Of a stretch of DNA of 64,000 bases, positions 35,385-44,573 are shown in pieces. This DNA comes from Marinifilum sp965230805 (lineage in GTDB: Bacteria > Bacteroidota > Bacteroidia > Bacteroidales > Marinifilaceae). Location of the stretch: assembly GCF_965230805.1 (NCBI RefSeq), contig NZ_OZ246019.1:2976001-3040000 (forward strand), given 5' to 3'. Within the stretch, counting starts at the first letter, position 1. Every line of letters begins with the position of its first letter. The translations under genes were made by a program, and so were the position numbers. The notes beneath the pieces were generated by a model, which was not told where the DNA came from, ran no database searches, and saw only the letters and a program-made list of their open reading frames with translations.

Positions 35385-38018
35385 TTATCCTTCAATTTTG
35401 TGCAGAATCAATTTCTTGGCAGTTTCGATAGCTTGTTTCAAACCTTTAGGATCTTTACCCCCTGCCGAAGCAAAGAAAGGCTGTCCACCACCACCACCTT
35501 TAATTTCTTTGGCGGCTTCGCGAACGATATTACCAGCATGTAAGTCAAATTCTTTAACTAAATTATCCGAGAACATGATGGTTAAGTTTGCTTTTCCTCC
35601 CAAATCAGCTCCAGCAATAAATACAAGATTTTCAACTTCGCCTTTTAACTGGAATGCAATGTCTTTTAGTTCCCCTGCATTTTGCACTGCAACAACATCA
35701 GCAATAATACCTACATTGTTTGTAATCGAAACATTAGCCTTTAAATCATTCTTAACAACTTTTAACTGATCAGCCATAAATGCATCCAGTTCTTTTTTCA
35801 TGCCCGAATTTTCAGCCATCAGGTCTTCAATATTCTTAATCAGGTTCTGATTTGATTTGAATATTTTTTCGATATCACGTAAAGTATTTAATTTATCGTT
35901 GATGTATTGCTCGGCTTTGTCAGCAGTAATGGCTTCGATACGACGAACGCCTGCCGAAATGGCACCTTCCGAGGTAATCTTAAATAATCCGATTTGCCCG
36001 CTTGCCTTAACATGAGTACCACCACACAATTCAACCGAATCATCAAATTTTACTACACGAACCAAATCGCCATATTTTTCGCCAAACAAAGCCATTGCGC
36101 CTATGTTAACCGCTTCGCTCATAGGAATGTTATTTCGAATATCAACAGCTATGTTTTCCCTTATTTTTTTGTTTACAATTGCTTCAACTTCTGTAATTTC
36201 TTCATCGGTAACTTTTTGGAAGTGCGAGAAGTCGAAACGCAAGTGATCAGGATTTACCAATGACCCTTTCTGTTCAACATGTTCACCCAAAACCTTACGC
36301 AAAGCATGATGCAACAGGTGAGTTGCAGTATGGTTGTTTGCCGTAAGCGTTCTTTTGCTTTGGCTAACCACAGCTTTAAAAGTTGCAGTAGGATCGCTTG
36401 GCAATTCTTTGGCAAAATGAACGATTAAACCATGTTCCTTTTTGGTATCGAGAATAGAGATTTTCTGCCCGTTTGCTTCAATGTATCCGGTATCGCCAAC
36501 CTGTCCGCCACTTTCGCCATAAAAAGGTGTGATGTTGAATACCATCTGATAAGAATCTTTTCCTTTACTGGTGATTTTTCTGTAACGAGTAATTCTTACC
36601 TCGGTGTTCAAGTAATCGTAACCAACAAATTCCTCAACATCATCTTTTAAAAGCTCCACCCAATCGCCTGTATCAACCGAAGTAGCAGAACGCGATCTGT
36701 TTTTCTGAGCTTCCATTTCAGTATTAAATTCCTTACGATTGGCAACTAAACCTTGTTCTTTCAAAATCAATTCAGTTAAATCCAAAGGAAATCCATAGGT
36801 ATCATACAACTCAAAAGCCAACTTGCCAGGCACAACTTTAAAGTCGTCAGCTTTTGTTTTTTCAATAATCTGATCTAACAAGCGAATCCCGTTCTCAAGA
36901 GTTCTTAGGAACGAGTTTTCCTCTTCTTTAACTACCTTTTCGATTAAAGTTTGCTGTTTTACCAACTCAGGGAAATGCTGCCACATCACTTCAATTAAAA
37001 CAGGAATCAAACGGAACATGAAAGGATCTTTAAAGCCAAGGAAAGTGTATCCGTAACGAACGGCTCTGCGTAGAATACGACGAATTACGTAACCGGCTTT
37101 GTTGTTCGATGGCAACTGTCCGTCGGTAATCGCAAAAGCAATGGTTCTGATGTGATCGGAGATAACACGAAGGGCTATATCAATCTCTTCAGCTTTGCCA
37201 TATTCTTTACCAGCCATTTTAGCGATAGTCTGAATAATTGGCTGGAAAACATCGGTATCGTAGTTCGAAGTTTTTTCTTGCATTGCCATGCACAAACGCT
37301 CGAATCCCATTCCTGTATCAACATGCTGATGCGGAAGAGCTTCCAACGAACCGTCGGCCTTACGGTTGAATTGCATAAATACAAGGTTCCAGATTTCAAT
37401 TACCTGCGGGTGATCCATATTTACAAGATCTCTTCCAGAAGTAAGTTTTCTTTCCTCATCGCTTCTTAAGTCGATGTGAATTTCAGAACAAGGTCCACAT
37501 GGTCCCTGATCGCCCATTTCCCAGAAATTATCCTTCTTGTTTCCATTGATGATGTGATCTTCAGGAAGATATTTCATCCAATATCCGGCGGCTTCGTCAT
37601 CACGGTCTAACTTGTCTTCAGCACTACCTTCAAAAACTGATGCATACATTCTGTCGACAGGAAGTTTGTAAACTTCGGTTAAAAGTTCCCAAGCCCAATC
37701 AATGGCATCTTTCTTAAAGTAATCTCCAAACGACCAGTTTCCCAACATTTCGAACATTGTATGATGGTAGGTGTCGTGTCCTACTTCTTCTAAGTCGTTA
37801 TGTTTTCCCGATACGCGTAAACATTTTTGCGAGTTTGCGATGCGATTGTATTTCACTGGCGAATTGCCAAGAAAGATATCTTTAAACTGATTCATACCAG
37901 CATTGGTAAACATCAGAGTTGGATCATCTTTTATCACCATTGGTGCCGATGAAACGATTTTATGTTGCTTTGAATTAAAGAAATCCAAAAATGCTTGTCT
38001 GATTTGGCTAGAATTCAT
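35385..38018 (-). CDS. alaS: Alanyl-tRNA synthetase
   Basis: This 877-residue class II synthetase charges tRNA-Ala. The catalytic domain starts IRQAFLDFFNSKQHKIV and holds the class II motif region FTNAGMNQFKDIFLG. The editing domain has HTATHLLHHALR (HxxxH metal site near residue 565) and the CGGTH motif near 665. The DHHA1/C-Ala end shows KGGGGGQPFFASAGG. The length is standard for the family. It is divergent from the M23 peptidase gene, sharing an 80-bp promoter region. Confidence 0.97.
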   Translation of the reverse strand: MNSSQIRQAFLDFFNSKQHKIVSSAPMVIKDDPTLMFTNAGMNQFKDIFLGNSPVKYNRIANSQKCLRVSGKHNDLEEVGHDTYHHTMFEMLGNWSFGDYFKKDAIDWAWELLTEVYKLPVDRMYASVFEGSAEDKLDRDDEAAGYWMKYLPEDHIINGNKKDNFWEMGDQGPCGPCSEIHIDLRSDEERKLTSGRDLVNMDHPQVIEIWNLVFMQFNRKADGSLEALPHQHVDTGMGFERLCMAMQEKTSNYDTDVFQPIIQTIAKMAGKEYGKAEEIDIALRVISDHIRTIAFAITDGQLPSNNKAGYVIRRILRRAVRYGYTFLGFKDPFMFRLIPVLIEVMWQHFPELVKQQTLIEKVVKEEENSFLRTLENGIRLLDQIIEKTKADDFKVVPGKLAFELYDTYGFPLDLTELILKEQGLVANRKEFNTEMEAQKNRSRSATSVDTGDWVELLKDDVEEFVGYDYLNTEVRITRYRKITSKGKDSYQMVFNITPFYGESGGQVGDTGYIEANGQKISILDTKKEHGLIVHFAKELPSDPTATFKAVVSQSKRTLTANNHTATHLLHHALRKVLGEHVEQKGSLVNPDHLRFDFSHFQKVTDEEITEVEAIVNKKIRENIAVDIRNNIPMSEAVNIGAMALFGEKYGDLVRVVKFDDSVELCGGTHVKASGQIGLFKITSEGAISAGVRRIEAITADKAEQYINDKLNTLRDIEKIFKSNQNLIKNIEDLMAENSGMKKELDAFMADQLKVVKNDLKANVSITNNVGIIADVVAVQNAGELKDIAFQLKGEVENLVFIAGADLGGKANLTIMFSDNLVKEFDLHAGNIVREAAKEIKGGGGGQPFFASAGGKDPKGLKQAIETAKKLILHKIEG

Positions 38019-38060
38019 GAGTCTATTATGTTTTAAATAGATGAGATTTCGTTACTTAGC

Positions 38061-38090
38061 TTGCAAAGTTAGATTAATTCCTTAATTTTG
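38061..38090. promoter_or_regulatory. Overlapping divergent promoters for alaS and the M23 gene
   Basis: On the plus strand TTG (38061-38063) and TAATTTTG (38083-38090) are 19 bp apart, a good Bacteroidota promoter for the M23 gene. On the minus strand TAACTTTG (38071-38064) is a -7 match for alaS, with a weak -33. The two promoters overlap, so polymerase may compete for the site. Confidence 0.5.
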
Positions 38091-38150
38091 TTGACTTAAA
38101 TGAGCAAAAAATTAGGCTTTTTCTGCAAAAAATTAACCTATAAACAATAC

Positions 38151-39119
38151 ATGGCGAAAACGAAGTATCAGTTTAACCCTGAGTCGGTTAGCTACGAAAA
38201 GGTAGAGATTAATTTTAAGACACGTTTTGTCAATGTTCTTAAGCATATGGCTTCCAGTTCGGTACTGGCTATTTTAATGGTTGTGGTGCTGTTTTATTTC
38301 TTCGGCTCTCCAAAGGAAAGATCATTGGAAAGAGAAAACCAAAGGCTGATAACCCAATACAGTTTACTAAATACAAAACTACAGCAAATGCAGACAGTTT
38401 TGGGTGATCTGGAACAAAGAGATGACAACATTTATCGTGTTATTTTTGAAGCTGAACCCATTCATTCAAACATCCGTAAAGCAGGAGTTGGAGGTGTGAA
38501 TCGTTACAAGCACCTGGAAAGTTTGGATAATGCTGAGCTTGTTATTTCAACAACCAAGAAGATAGATCAAGTTGCAAAATCCTTATACGTTCAAACCAAA
38601 TCATACGATGATGTTGAAGATATGGTGAAGAACAAATTCAAGATGCTTGCCGCAATTCCGGCCATTATGCCTCTTGCAATAAAAGATTTTGGGAGAATTT
38701 CAGCAGGTTATGGATGGAGAATTCATCCAATCTATAAAACCAGAAAATTTCATGATGGAATGGATTTCACAGGAAAAATTGGTACCCCAATTTATGCAAC
38801 TGGTGATGGTGTCGTAAAATCTGTGAAAAAGGAAAGAGGTTATGGTAAGAAAATCGTTATTGATCATGGATATGGGTACACAACAGTTTATGCCCACCTT
38901 GACAGCTATCGGGTTAAAAGAGGGCAGAAGGTAAAACGTGGAGAAATAATCGGAGAACTTGGGAATACCGGGATTTCTACCGGTCCACACTTGCATTATG
39001 AAGTGAAAAAGGGTCGTAAATCTTTAAATCCGATTAATTATTACTTTAACGACCTTACAGCCGAAGAATACGATCAGATGGTTGCATATGCCGAAAATAC
39101 AGGCCAGGCAATGGATTAA
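38151..39119 (+). CDS. M23-family peptidoglycan peptidase
   Basis: The protein of about 322 residues has one N-terminal helix (VLAILMVVVLFYFFG), a coiled-coil stretch near 55-90 (ERENQRLITQYSLLNTKLQQM) and a C-terminal LytM/M23 domain. Zinc ligands are visible in FHDGMDF (HxxxD) and in GPHLHYEV (HxH), with VYAHLD between. All are present, so it is likely an active endopeptidase rather than an EnvC/NlpD-type activator. I chose the ATG at 38151 since the one at 38100 would lie only a few bases from the expected transcription start. Confidence 0.9.
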   Translation: MAKTKYQFNPESVSYEKVEINFKTRFVNVLKHMASSSVLAILMVVVLFYFFGSPKERSLERENQRLITQYSLLNTKLQQMQTVLGDLEQRDDNIYRVIFEAEPIHSNIRKAGVGGVNRYKHLESLDNAELVISTTKKIDQVAKSLYVQTKSYDDVEDMVKNKFKMLAAIPAIMPLAIKDFGRISAGYGWRIHPIYKTRKFHDGMDFTGKIGTPIYATGDGVVKSVKKERGYGKKIVIDHGYGYTTVYAHLDSYRVKRGQKVKRGEIIGELGNTGISTGPHLHYEVKKGRKSLNPINYYFNDLTAEEYDQMVAYAENTGQAMD

Positions 39120-39153
39120 ATTCTACCCAATAATAGCGGGAAAACATAAAAAG

Positions 39154-39188
39154 TGGCACGGAAAAATTTATTCCGTGCCATTTTATTT
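39154..39188 (+). terminator. Terminator of the M23 gene
   Basis: TGGCACGGAA (39154-39163) pairs with TTCCGTGCCA (39171-39180), followed by TTTTATTTAT. Confidence 0.85.
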
Positions 39189-39269
39189 ATTACTTTAGTT
39201 AAGAATTTATTCCCAATGATTTAGCATTGCCCGGATTTTCTAAAAGGGTGGGATTTAAAAATAGTCGAC

Positions 39270-39605
39270 GTGCCTTATAAAAATATGAAGATAGAAAAAC
39301 TTTACTACTCAATTGGAGAAGTAGCCGATATGTTTCAGGTGAATACTTCTTTAATCAGATATTGGGAAAAAGAGTTCGATATTATTAAACCAAAGAAAAA
39401 CAAGAAGGGGAACCGTTTTTTTACGCAGTCTGATATCAAAATTTTTCATTTGATTTTTCACTTGGTTAAGGAAAGAGGAATGACTTTAAAAGGTGCAAAG
39501 CAAAAACTTAAAGAAAACAAAGAAGACACAGAAAACAATTTTATTGTTGTTTCTCGTTTGCAAGAGATTAAAGATTTGTTGTTGGAAATCAAAGATGAAC
39601 TGTAA
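39270..39605 (+). CDS. MerR-type helix-turn-helix regulator
   Basis: The 111-residue protein has a MerR-like DNA-binding domain: YYSIGEVADMFQVNTSLIRYWEKEF near residues 12-36, followed by the wing and a leucine-rich helix at the C-terminus (LQEIKDLLLEIKDEL). It lacks an effector domain and metal-binding cysteines, so the signal is unknown. The GTG at 39270 gives MPYKNMKIEKLYYS, the N-terminus common in Bacteroidota relatives; the ATG at 39285 is the alternative. It is 19 bp ahead of the Nif3-like gene and probably in its operon. Confidence 0.85.
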   Translation: MPYKNMKIEKLYYSIGEVADMFQVNTSLIRYWEKEFDIIKPKKNKKGNRFFTQSDIKIFHLIFHLVKERGMTLKGAKQKLKENKEDTENNFIVVSRLQEIKDLLLEIKDEL

Positions 39606-39624
39606 TCATTAAAATTTTTTAGAA

Positions 39625-40719
39625 TTGAAAGTACGGGATATTATTTTGTCCATTGAAGAGCTTGCGCCATTATCTTATCAAGAATCGTATGATAATGCTG
39701 GCTTAATTGTGGGAGAATACAATCAGGAGGTGAGTGGCATTTTAATTTGCCTTGATGTAATTGAGAGTGTTGTAGAAGAAGCAATTCAAAAAGGAGCCAA
39801 CCTGATTATTGCCCATCATCCAATTGTTTTTAAAGGCTTAAAAAGATTTAATGGCTCGAATTATGTAGAGCGGACCGTAATGATGGCCATTAAAAACAAT
39901 ATTGCCATTTATGCAGCACATACCAATATTGATTCGGTTCGGGGAGGTGTTAGTGAGAAAATTTGTGATCTGATCGGATTACAAAACAAAAAGATTTTGT
40001 CACCTATTTCAGAGGATCTTAAAAAGCTTGTAACCTTTGTTCCTAAAGATCATGCCGAACAGGTAAGAGAGGCACTTTTTAATGCTGGAGCAGGAAGCAT
40101 TGGAAATTACGATTCGTGTAGCTTTACTACTTGCGGTAAAGGATCTTTTAAGGGAGGTGAGGAAACAAATCCTTATGTTGGCGAAAAAGGAAAGTTGCAT
40201 TTCGAGGAAGAAGTAAGGATCGAAACGGTTTTTCCGAAACATTTAAAAGGAAAAGTGCTTGGAGCGATGCTGAATGCTCACCCTTACGAAGAAGTTGCCT
40301 ATGATATTTACTCTCTCGACAATAAAAATCCTGAAGTAGGATTGGGAATGATAGGAGAATTAGAAAGTGCAGAAAGTACAATTGATTTCCTAAAAAGAAT
40401 AAAGGAAATTTTTGGTTGTGGATGTATCAGACATACTAATATTACCAATGAAAAGATTAAGAAAGTAGCTGTTTGTGGTGGAAGTGGAAGCTTTTTATTA
40501 ACAAAAGCCATATCAGCAAAAGCAGATATATTTGTTACCGGAGACTTTAAATATCACGAGTTTTTTGATGCCGAAGGAAAATTAATAATTGCCGATATTG
40601 GACATCATGAAAGTGAACAGTTTACTCGAGATATTTTTTATGAGATAGTTACAAAAAAATTACCTAACTTTGCGGTTCATATTTCTGAGATAAATTCGAA
40701 TCCAATAAATTATTTGTAA
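39625..40719 (+). CDS. Nif3-like dinuclear metal-centre protein
   Basis: The 364-residue protein is of the NIF3/YbgI (GTP cyclohydrolase I type 2-like) family, which forms toroidal hexamers with a two-metal site. Metal ligands are in IIAHHPIVFKGLKR (His-His), AAHTNIDSVRGG and, near the C-terminus, GHHESEQF. A PII-like insert is present around residues 130-240, as in the longer Nif3 forms. Function is not established. The only start that gives the conserved N-terminus (VRDIILSIEELAPL) is a TTG at 39625; no ATG occurs in frame until about residue 85. Confidence 0.88.
   Translation: MKVRDIILSIEELAPLSYQESYDNAGLIVGEYNQEVSGILICLDVIESVVEEAIQKGANLIIAHHPIVFKGLKRFNGSNYVERTVMMAIKNNIAIYAAHTNIDSVRGGVSEKICDLIGLQNKKILSPISEDLKKLVTFVPKDHAEQVREALFNAGAGSIGNYDSCSFTTCGKGSFKGGEETNPYVGEKGKLHFEEEVRIETVFPKHLKGKVLGAMLNAHPYEEVAYDIYSLDNKNPEVGLGMIGELESAESTIDFLKRIKEIFGCGCIRHTNITNEKIKKVAVCGGSGSFLLTKAISAKADIFVTGDFKYHEFFDAEGKLIIADIGHHESEQFTRDIFYEIVTKKLPNFAVHISEINSNPINYL
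40665..40672 (+). promoter_or_regulatory. Possible -7 element inside the Nif3-like gene
   Basis: TAACTTTG fits TAnnTTTG and lies 52 bp ahead of the zinc-ribbon gene start. The -33 region is weak. It could allow separate expression of the downstream gene. Confidence 0.3.
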
Positions 40720-40723
40720 ACAT

Positions 40724-41560
40724 ATGACAACACAAGATCCAAAAGCTTCAGATTTAAAGGATATTTCGGTTGAAGAAAAGTTACGTACTTTGTACGAAAT
40801 GCAATCTGTTGATTCTGAAGTAGACCAAATTAGAACGCTAAGAGGGGAGCTTCCATTGGAAGTGCAGGACTTGGAAGATGAGATTGCCGGACTTGATACC
40901 AGAATCGAAAATCTAAATAACGAGGTAAAAGAACTTGTTGATACAATTGCGAAGAAGAAACAAGAGATTAAAGAAGCTGGTTTGTTAATTAAAAAGTACG
41001 AAGCTCAGCAAATGAATGTTCGCAATAACCGTGAGTTCGATTCGATTTCTAAAGAAATCGAATTTCAAAACCTTGAGATTGAATTGTGTGAAAAACGCAT
41101 CAAGGAGTTTACTGCGGAAATGGGTAACAAGAAAGCATTGATCGAAAATTCAGAAGCAATTTTTTCTGAGAAGAAAGCTGACTTGGAATCTAAAAAAGGT
41201 GAGTTGGATGCGATTGTTTCCGAGACCCAAAAAGAGGAAGATAAGTTGTTAGAAAAGTCTGAATCATTTAAAAGCAAGATCGAAGAGAGACTTTTGACAG
41301 CTTATTCAAGAATTCGTTCGAATGCAAGAAACGGATTGGCAGTTGTAACTGTTGAGCGTGATGCTTGTGGAGGTTGTTTTAACAAGATTCCACCTCAAAG
41401 ACAAATGGATATTCGTTCGCGTAAGAAGATTATTGTTTGTGAGTATTGTGGCCGTATTTTGGTTGACCGTTATATTTGCGATTACGATCATAGTCTTGAA
41501 GAGGCAGATAAAGCTGCAGCTGCTGCTAAGCCAAAAAGAAGAACTCGTAAAAAAGAGTAA
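40724..41560 (+). CDS. Coiled-coil C4 zinc-ribbon protein
   Basis: The 278-residue protein is mostly a long antiparallel coiled coil (about residues 40-200, rich in Glu and Lys), followed by a C4 zinc ribbon: CGGC at about 215 and CEYC at about 240. A basic tail (AKPKRRTRKKE) follows. The domain is zf-RING_7/DUF164-like and is widespread in bacteria, usually next to nif3, as here (4 bp gap). Nucleic-acid binding is often proposed for the family, but the role is unproven. Confidence 0.88.
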   Translation: MTTQDPKASDLKDISVEEKLRTLYEMQSVDSEVDQIRTLRGELPLEVQDLEDEIAGLDTRIENLNNEVKELVDTIAKKKQEIKEAGLLIKKYEAQQMNVRNNREFDSISKEIEFQNLEIELCEKRIKEFTAEMGNKKALIENSEAIFSEKKADLESKKGELDAIVSETQKEEDKLLEKSESFKSKIEERLLTAYSRIRSNARNGLAVVTVERDACGGCFNKIPPQRQMDIRSRKKIIVCEYCGRILVDRYICDYDHSLEEADKAAAAAKPKRRTRKKE

Positions 41561-41580
41561 TGCAACTATTAAAAATATAG

Positions 41581-41612
41581 AAACGGTTATCTTTAAGGTA
41601 ACCGTTTTTTTA
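41581..41612 (+). terminator. Terminator of the nif3 operon
   Basis: AAACGGTTA (41581-41589) pairs with TAACCGTTT (41599-41607), followed by TTTTT. Confidence 0.85.
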
Positions 41613-41628
41613 TGCAGCACATCAGGTA

Positions 41629-42228
41629 ATGAAAATTGAAGATAGAAGGGAACTGGATCGATTGAAAGAGGCAAATGAATCGTTCTATATTTATTTTTCA
41701 GCTCCATCTTGTGGAGTATGTGAAGTGCTTAAACCCAAGATCGATCATATGTTTGATGGCAAATTTCCCAAGCTCAGGGCTTTTCATGTGAATACTTCAA
41801 TGCAATCTGATATTGCAGTATTTAACGTGAGTTCGATGTAAAATTCTATCCACAGAAAGTTATATTTGCGATAGATTTGCATTAAAAATTTGGAAAGAAT
41901 AGCGGGCTATTTTGAGGAATTTTTAATGGAAGATGTCGTAAAGAGAACTTTCCATTATGTGTTTGCCTGCTTTCGGCATAAATTTCCTCAAATCTTCTTG
42001 AAATATCCCGATATTCCTTCGAAAATTTGAGAAAACTTCTACTCAAAATCAGATCAAACTGTGAACGAATTTTACCTCGAACTCACGTTATTTACCAATC
42101 CATCCTTGCTTGTCTTTATCCATGGAAAGGAAGTATTGAGAAGAAGCAGAACAATTGGTTTGGATGAGGTTTACAACTCCTTAAATCGATATTACGACAT
42201 ATATTTTAAGGAATCAAAAAGCCGGTAA
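41629..42228 (+). pseudogene. Thioredoxin-like gene interrupted by a mini-element
   Basis: The 5' part (41629-41824) encodes a thioredoxin fold start with active motif FSAPSCGVCEVLKP (CGVC). It is cut after codon 65 by a 264-bp insertion and would now end after 70 residues with a stop just inside the element. The 3' part (42095-42228) continues in the correct frame: TNPSLLVFIHGKEVLRRSRT, including the cis-proline loop, to a TAA at 42226. Removing the element and one copy of the 6-bp duplication restores a 109-residue protein without any other change. The gene is therefore recently disrupted. The intact form would be a cytosolic thioredoxin-like reductant of unknown target. Confidence 0.85.
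41825..42088. mobile_element. 264-bp non-autonomous mini-element with IS982-type ends
   Basis: Perfect 12-bp inverted repeats ACGTGAGTTCGA and TCGAACTCACGT match those of the IS at 23990. Direct duplications TATTTA flank it at 41819-41824 and 42089-42094. It codes for nothing. An internal hairpin pairs TTTGAGGAATTT (near 41911) with AAATTTCCTCAAA (near 41980), and a second pairs AATGGAA with TTCCATT. It was presumably moved by an IS982-type transposase. Confidence 0.88.
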
Positions 42229-42248
42229 TTCAGGCGAAAAACCGGCTT
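42219..42248 (+). terminator. Terminator-like hairpin at the end of the thioredoxin gene
   Basis: AAGCCGG (42219-42225) pairs with CCGGCTT (42242-42248); the stem overlaps the stop codon. The following T run is short. Confidence 0.5.
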
Positions 42249-42269
42249 GTGATTTTGATATTTATATTT

Positions 42270-42638
42270 TTAATAAACACCTGTATTCAACATTACCAAA
42301 GGACAAGCCTCTTCGGTTTCAATACCATGGGCGTTGGCCTTTTTGTAAAACTCCGGATTTTCTGTTCCTGGAGGAAATAGAATTCTTTCCGGTTTTAATC
42401 CAATGATATAATCATAGTAGGATTCTTGGTTTTTAGGAGAAAGATAAATAGCAACTGTCTGGAGCTTTGATTCACAAGGTCTGCCAGTTTGAATTTCCAC
42501 ATCGGCAATTGTTCCTTCTTTGTTACCAATGGCAACAGTTTCAATATTGTGCTTTCTCAATAATCTTACACATTTGTTTGAGTATCGGTCTTCTTTTGTA
42601 CTTGCGCCGATTACAAGCGTTTTACCTGTATTTTGCAT
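42270..42638 (-). CDS. CoA-binding domain protein
   Basis: The 122-residue protein is a single Rossmann CoA-binding_2 domain. LVIGASTKEDRYSNKCVRLL at the N-terminus is the nucleotide-binding turn, followed by IYLSPKNQESYYDYI and the C-terminal GIETEEACPLVML. Such stand-alone domains resemble the succinyl-CoA synthetase alpha N-terminus and have no assigned activity. It is a single gene convergent with the disrupted thioredoxin gene. Confidence 0.85.
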   Translation of the reverse strand: MQNTGKTLVIGASTKEDRYSNKCVRLLRKHNIETVAIGNKEGTIADVEIQTGRPCESKLQTVAIYLSPKNQESYYDYIIGLKPERILFPPGTENPEFYKKANAHGIETEEACPLVMLNTGVY

Positions 42639-42710
42639 GTCGATTTATTTTTATATCTATAGGTAATAAATGTAATAAAATAGCTCATACAATTTAATTA
42701 GTAAGAATAA

Positions 42711-42741
42711 AAAAGCCTTTCACAATAATGTAAAAGGCTTT
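42711..42741 (-). terminator. Terminator of ispF
   Basis: AAAGCCTTT (42712-42720) pairs with AAAGGCTTT (42733-42741). Read on the minus strand it is followed by a T-rich run, 20 bp after the ispF stop. Confidence 0.8.
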
Positions 42742-42761
42742 GTTATATTTTGAAACTGCAT

Positions 42762-43238
42762 TTATTTCTCAATTAATACCGTTGCATAGGCAGATATACC
42801 TTCTTGTTTGCCTACAAATCCTAATTTCTCGGTTGTTGTAGCTTTAATTGCCACATCATCAACATCAATTGCCATTACTTTTGCAAGTACTTGCTGCATT
42901 TCGGGAATCAATGGTTTTATCTTTGGTTTTTGAAGAGCGATGGTTGAATCGATATTGCCAATTCGGTATCCTTTCGCACCAATGATTTCAACTGTTTTTT
43001 GTAGTAGTATTTTACTATCAATTCCTTTAAAATCATTTGAGGAATCAGGAAAATGATAGCCAATATCTCGCAAATTTGCAGCACCCAGAAGAGCATCGCA
43101 AATGGCGTGAATTAATACATCGCCATCGGAGTGAGCAACACAACCTTTGCTGTGCTCTATTTTAATGCCCCCTAACCAGAATTCCTGTTCTTCGGCCAAT
43201 TGGTGAACATCGTAGCCAAATCCAACTCTAATTTTCAT
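42762..43238 (-). CDS. ispF: 2-C-methyl-D-erythritol 2,4-cyclodiphosphate synthase
   Basis: IspF catalyses the cyclisation step of the non-mevalonate isoprenoid pathway in the cytosol. The 158-residue protein has the family length and the metal-binding motif GYDVHQL (Asp and His near residues 9-11), the GCVAHSDGDVLIHAICDALLGAA segment, and the C-terminal TTTEKLGFVG loop. It is downstream of porV on the same strand, with dispersed-repeat copy C between them. Cotranscription with porU-porV is possible but not shown. Confidence 0.96.
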   Translation of the reverse strand: MKIRVGFGYDVHQLAEEQEFWLGGIKIEHSKGCVAHSDGDVLIHAICDALLGAANLRDIGYHFPDSSNDFKGIDSKILLQKTVEIIGAKGYRIGNIDSTIALQKPKIKPLIPEMQQVLAKVMAIDVDDVAIKATTTEKLGFVGKQEGISAYATVLIEK

Positions 43239-43255
43239 TTGTTTATAATTTATTC

Positions 43256-43334
43256 CATTTGTGAGATGGAAGCCGCAAGATCAAAATAATCATTAACATC
43301 TATGTTTAATAATTATTTTAATCATGCTCGTTTC
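43256..43334 (+). repeat. Dispersed intergenic repeat, copy C
   Basis: It starts CATTTGTGAGATGGAAGCCG, continues AAGATCAAAATAATCATTA and ends TTTTAATCATGCTCGTTTC. It fills almost the whole gap between porV and ispF, so it is probably transcribed antisense to its shown orientation. Confidence 0.8.
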
Positions 43335-43335
43335 G

Positions 43336-44514
43336 TTATCTGGTTATTTTATCAAGATTTGCAGTTAAACTAAATCTTAAGGTGTTTTTAAGTGGATTAT
43401 TCTGTGTGGTAGGAATCAGATAAGAAAAATCAAGATCAAACATATTTAGCTTTACCCCTATACCAGCAGTAAAATATTTGCGGTTTCCTTTGTCCTCGTG
43501 TTCGTAGTAATATCCACCTCTTAAGGCAAATTGTTCCTGGTACCAGTATTCCAAACCAAGCGACCATGCAATTTCTTTAAATTCTTCACTCATTCCTCCC
43601 GGAGCATCTGAAAATGAACTGAAAATACCCGACACTACTGATTTATCGGAGTATTCCCCACTTCCTATAATTACTCCATCACCTTCTCCTTCTTCTAATG
43701 TTCCACTATTAGGTGTTGGTACCAATAGTTTGTTGATGTCGGCTGCAATGGTAAGTGAATTGTATCTATCCAACTCCATTTTTAAAGCAGTACCTAACCT
43801 TAAATTGGTTGGAATAAATTCTTTCTCATCATCGTTGGTATAGCTAATTTTAGAACCGATGTTCGAGATGTTTAATCCCCATGACCATACCATGTCTCTT
43901 CGGTTTCTTCTGAATTCGTGTTGGTAGTACACCGATACATCGGCAGCAAATGCATTACCCGCCTGAGTTTCCAAACCTGCAACAAATTGCGATTGAGTTA
44001 AATCGGATCGAATGTATCTGAATGCGATACCACCCGAAAATTCATCGCTCAATCTTCTGGAGTAAGAAACATCAAATGCCCATTCATTTGGTTTGTATAA
44101 TGTTGCATTTTGATCTGCAGTTTGCAGAAATGCAATCTCTCCCAAAGAAAAATAGCGAAGAGATGCGCCAATTACCTGATTCTTGTCCAATCGGTAATAT
44201 CCCGTAAGGTATGAAATGCTCATATCATCTACCAAATCTCTTAACCATGGAGTATACGATGCAGATATACCATATTCACCATCAATCATGGCAAATTTAG
44301 CAGGATTCCAATGCATAGAGTTTACATCAGGAGATGTGGCCACCCCGGCGTCGCCCATTGCACCGGCTCTGGAGTTTGGTGTAATTGTTAAAAAAGAAAC
44401 AGCAGTAGAAATGTAATTTGCACCAGATGTAGAAGTCTGGGCTGAAGTTTTGTGAATGCTTGTATAAAGCAGCAAGCATAGTAAACTTGTGATTAAAGTT
44501 AGTTTTTTAGTCAT
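43336..44514 (-). CDS. porV: Type IX secretion outer-membrane protein PorV
   Basis: PorV is the outer-membrane barrel that takes folded cargo from the SprA translocon to the PorU sortase. The protein of about 392 residues has a signal peptide (MTKKLTLITSLLCLLL...TSAQ) and the family signature FLTITPNSRAGAMGDAGVAT, SMHWNPAKFA, followed by FadL-like beta strands. The ATG at 44514 gives a proper signal peptide; the frame extends to 44550 but those residues add a second hydrophobic run. It is 59 bp downstream of porU, matching the porU-porV order in other Bacteroidota. Confidence 0.95.
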   Translation of the reverse strand: MTKKLTLITSLLCLLLYTSIHKTSAQTSTSGANYISTAVSFLTITPNSRAGAMGDAGVATSPDVNSMHWNPAKFAMIDGEYGISASYTPWLRDLVDDMSISYLTGYYRLDKNQVIGASLRYFSLGEIAFLQTADQNATLYKPNEWAFDVSYSRRLSDEFSGGIAFRYIRSDLTQSQFVAGLETQAGNAFAADVSVYYQHEFRRNRRDMVWSWGLNISNIGSKISYTNDDEKEFIPTNLRLGTALKMELDRYNSLTIAADINKLLVPTPNSGTLEEGEGDGVIIGSGEYSDKSVVSGIFSSFSDAPGGMSEEFKEIAWSLGLEYWYQEQFALRGGYYYEHEDKGNRKYFTAGIGVKLNMFDLDFSYLIPTTQNNPLKNTLRFSLTANLDKITR

Positions 44515-44573
44515 AATGTTAATGTGTAGTAAAATACAAATATACTTCAATTAACTAATAAAGCTGATTTTTA

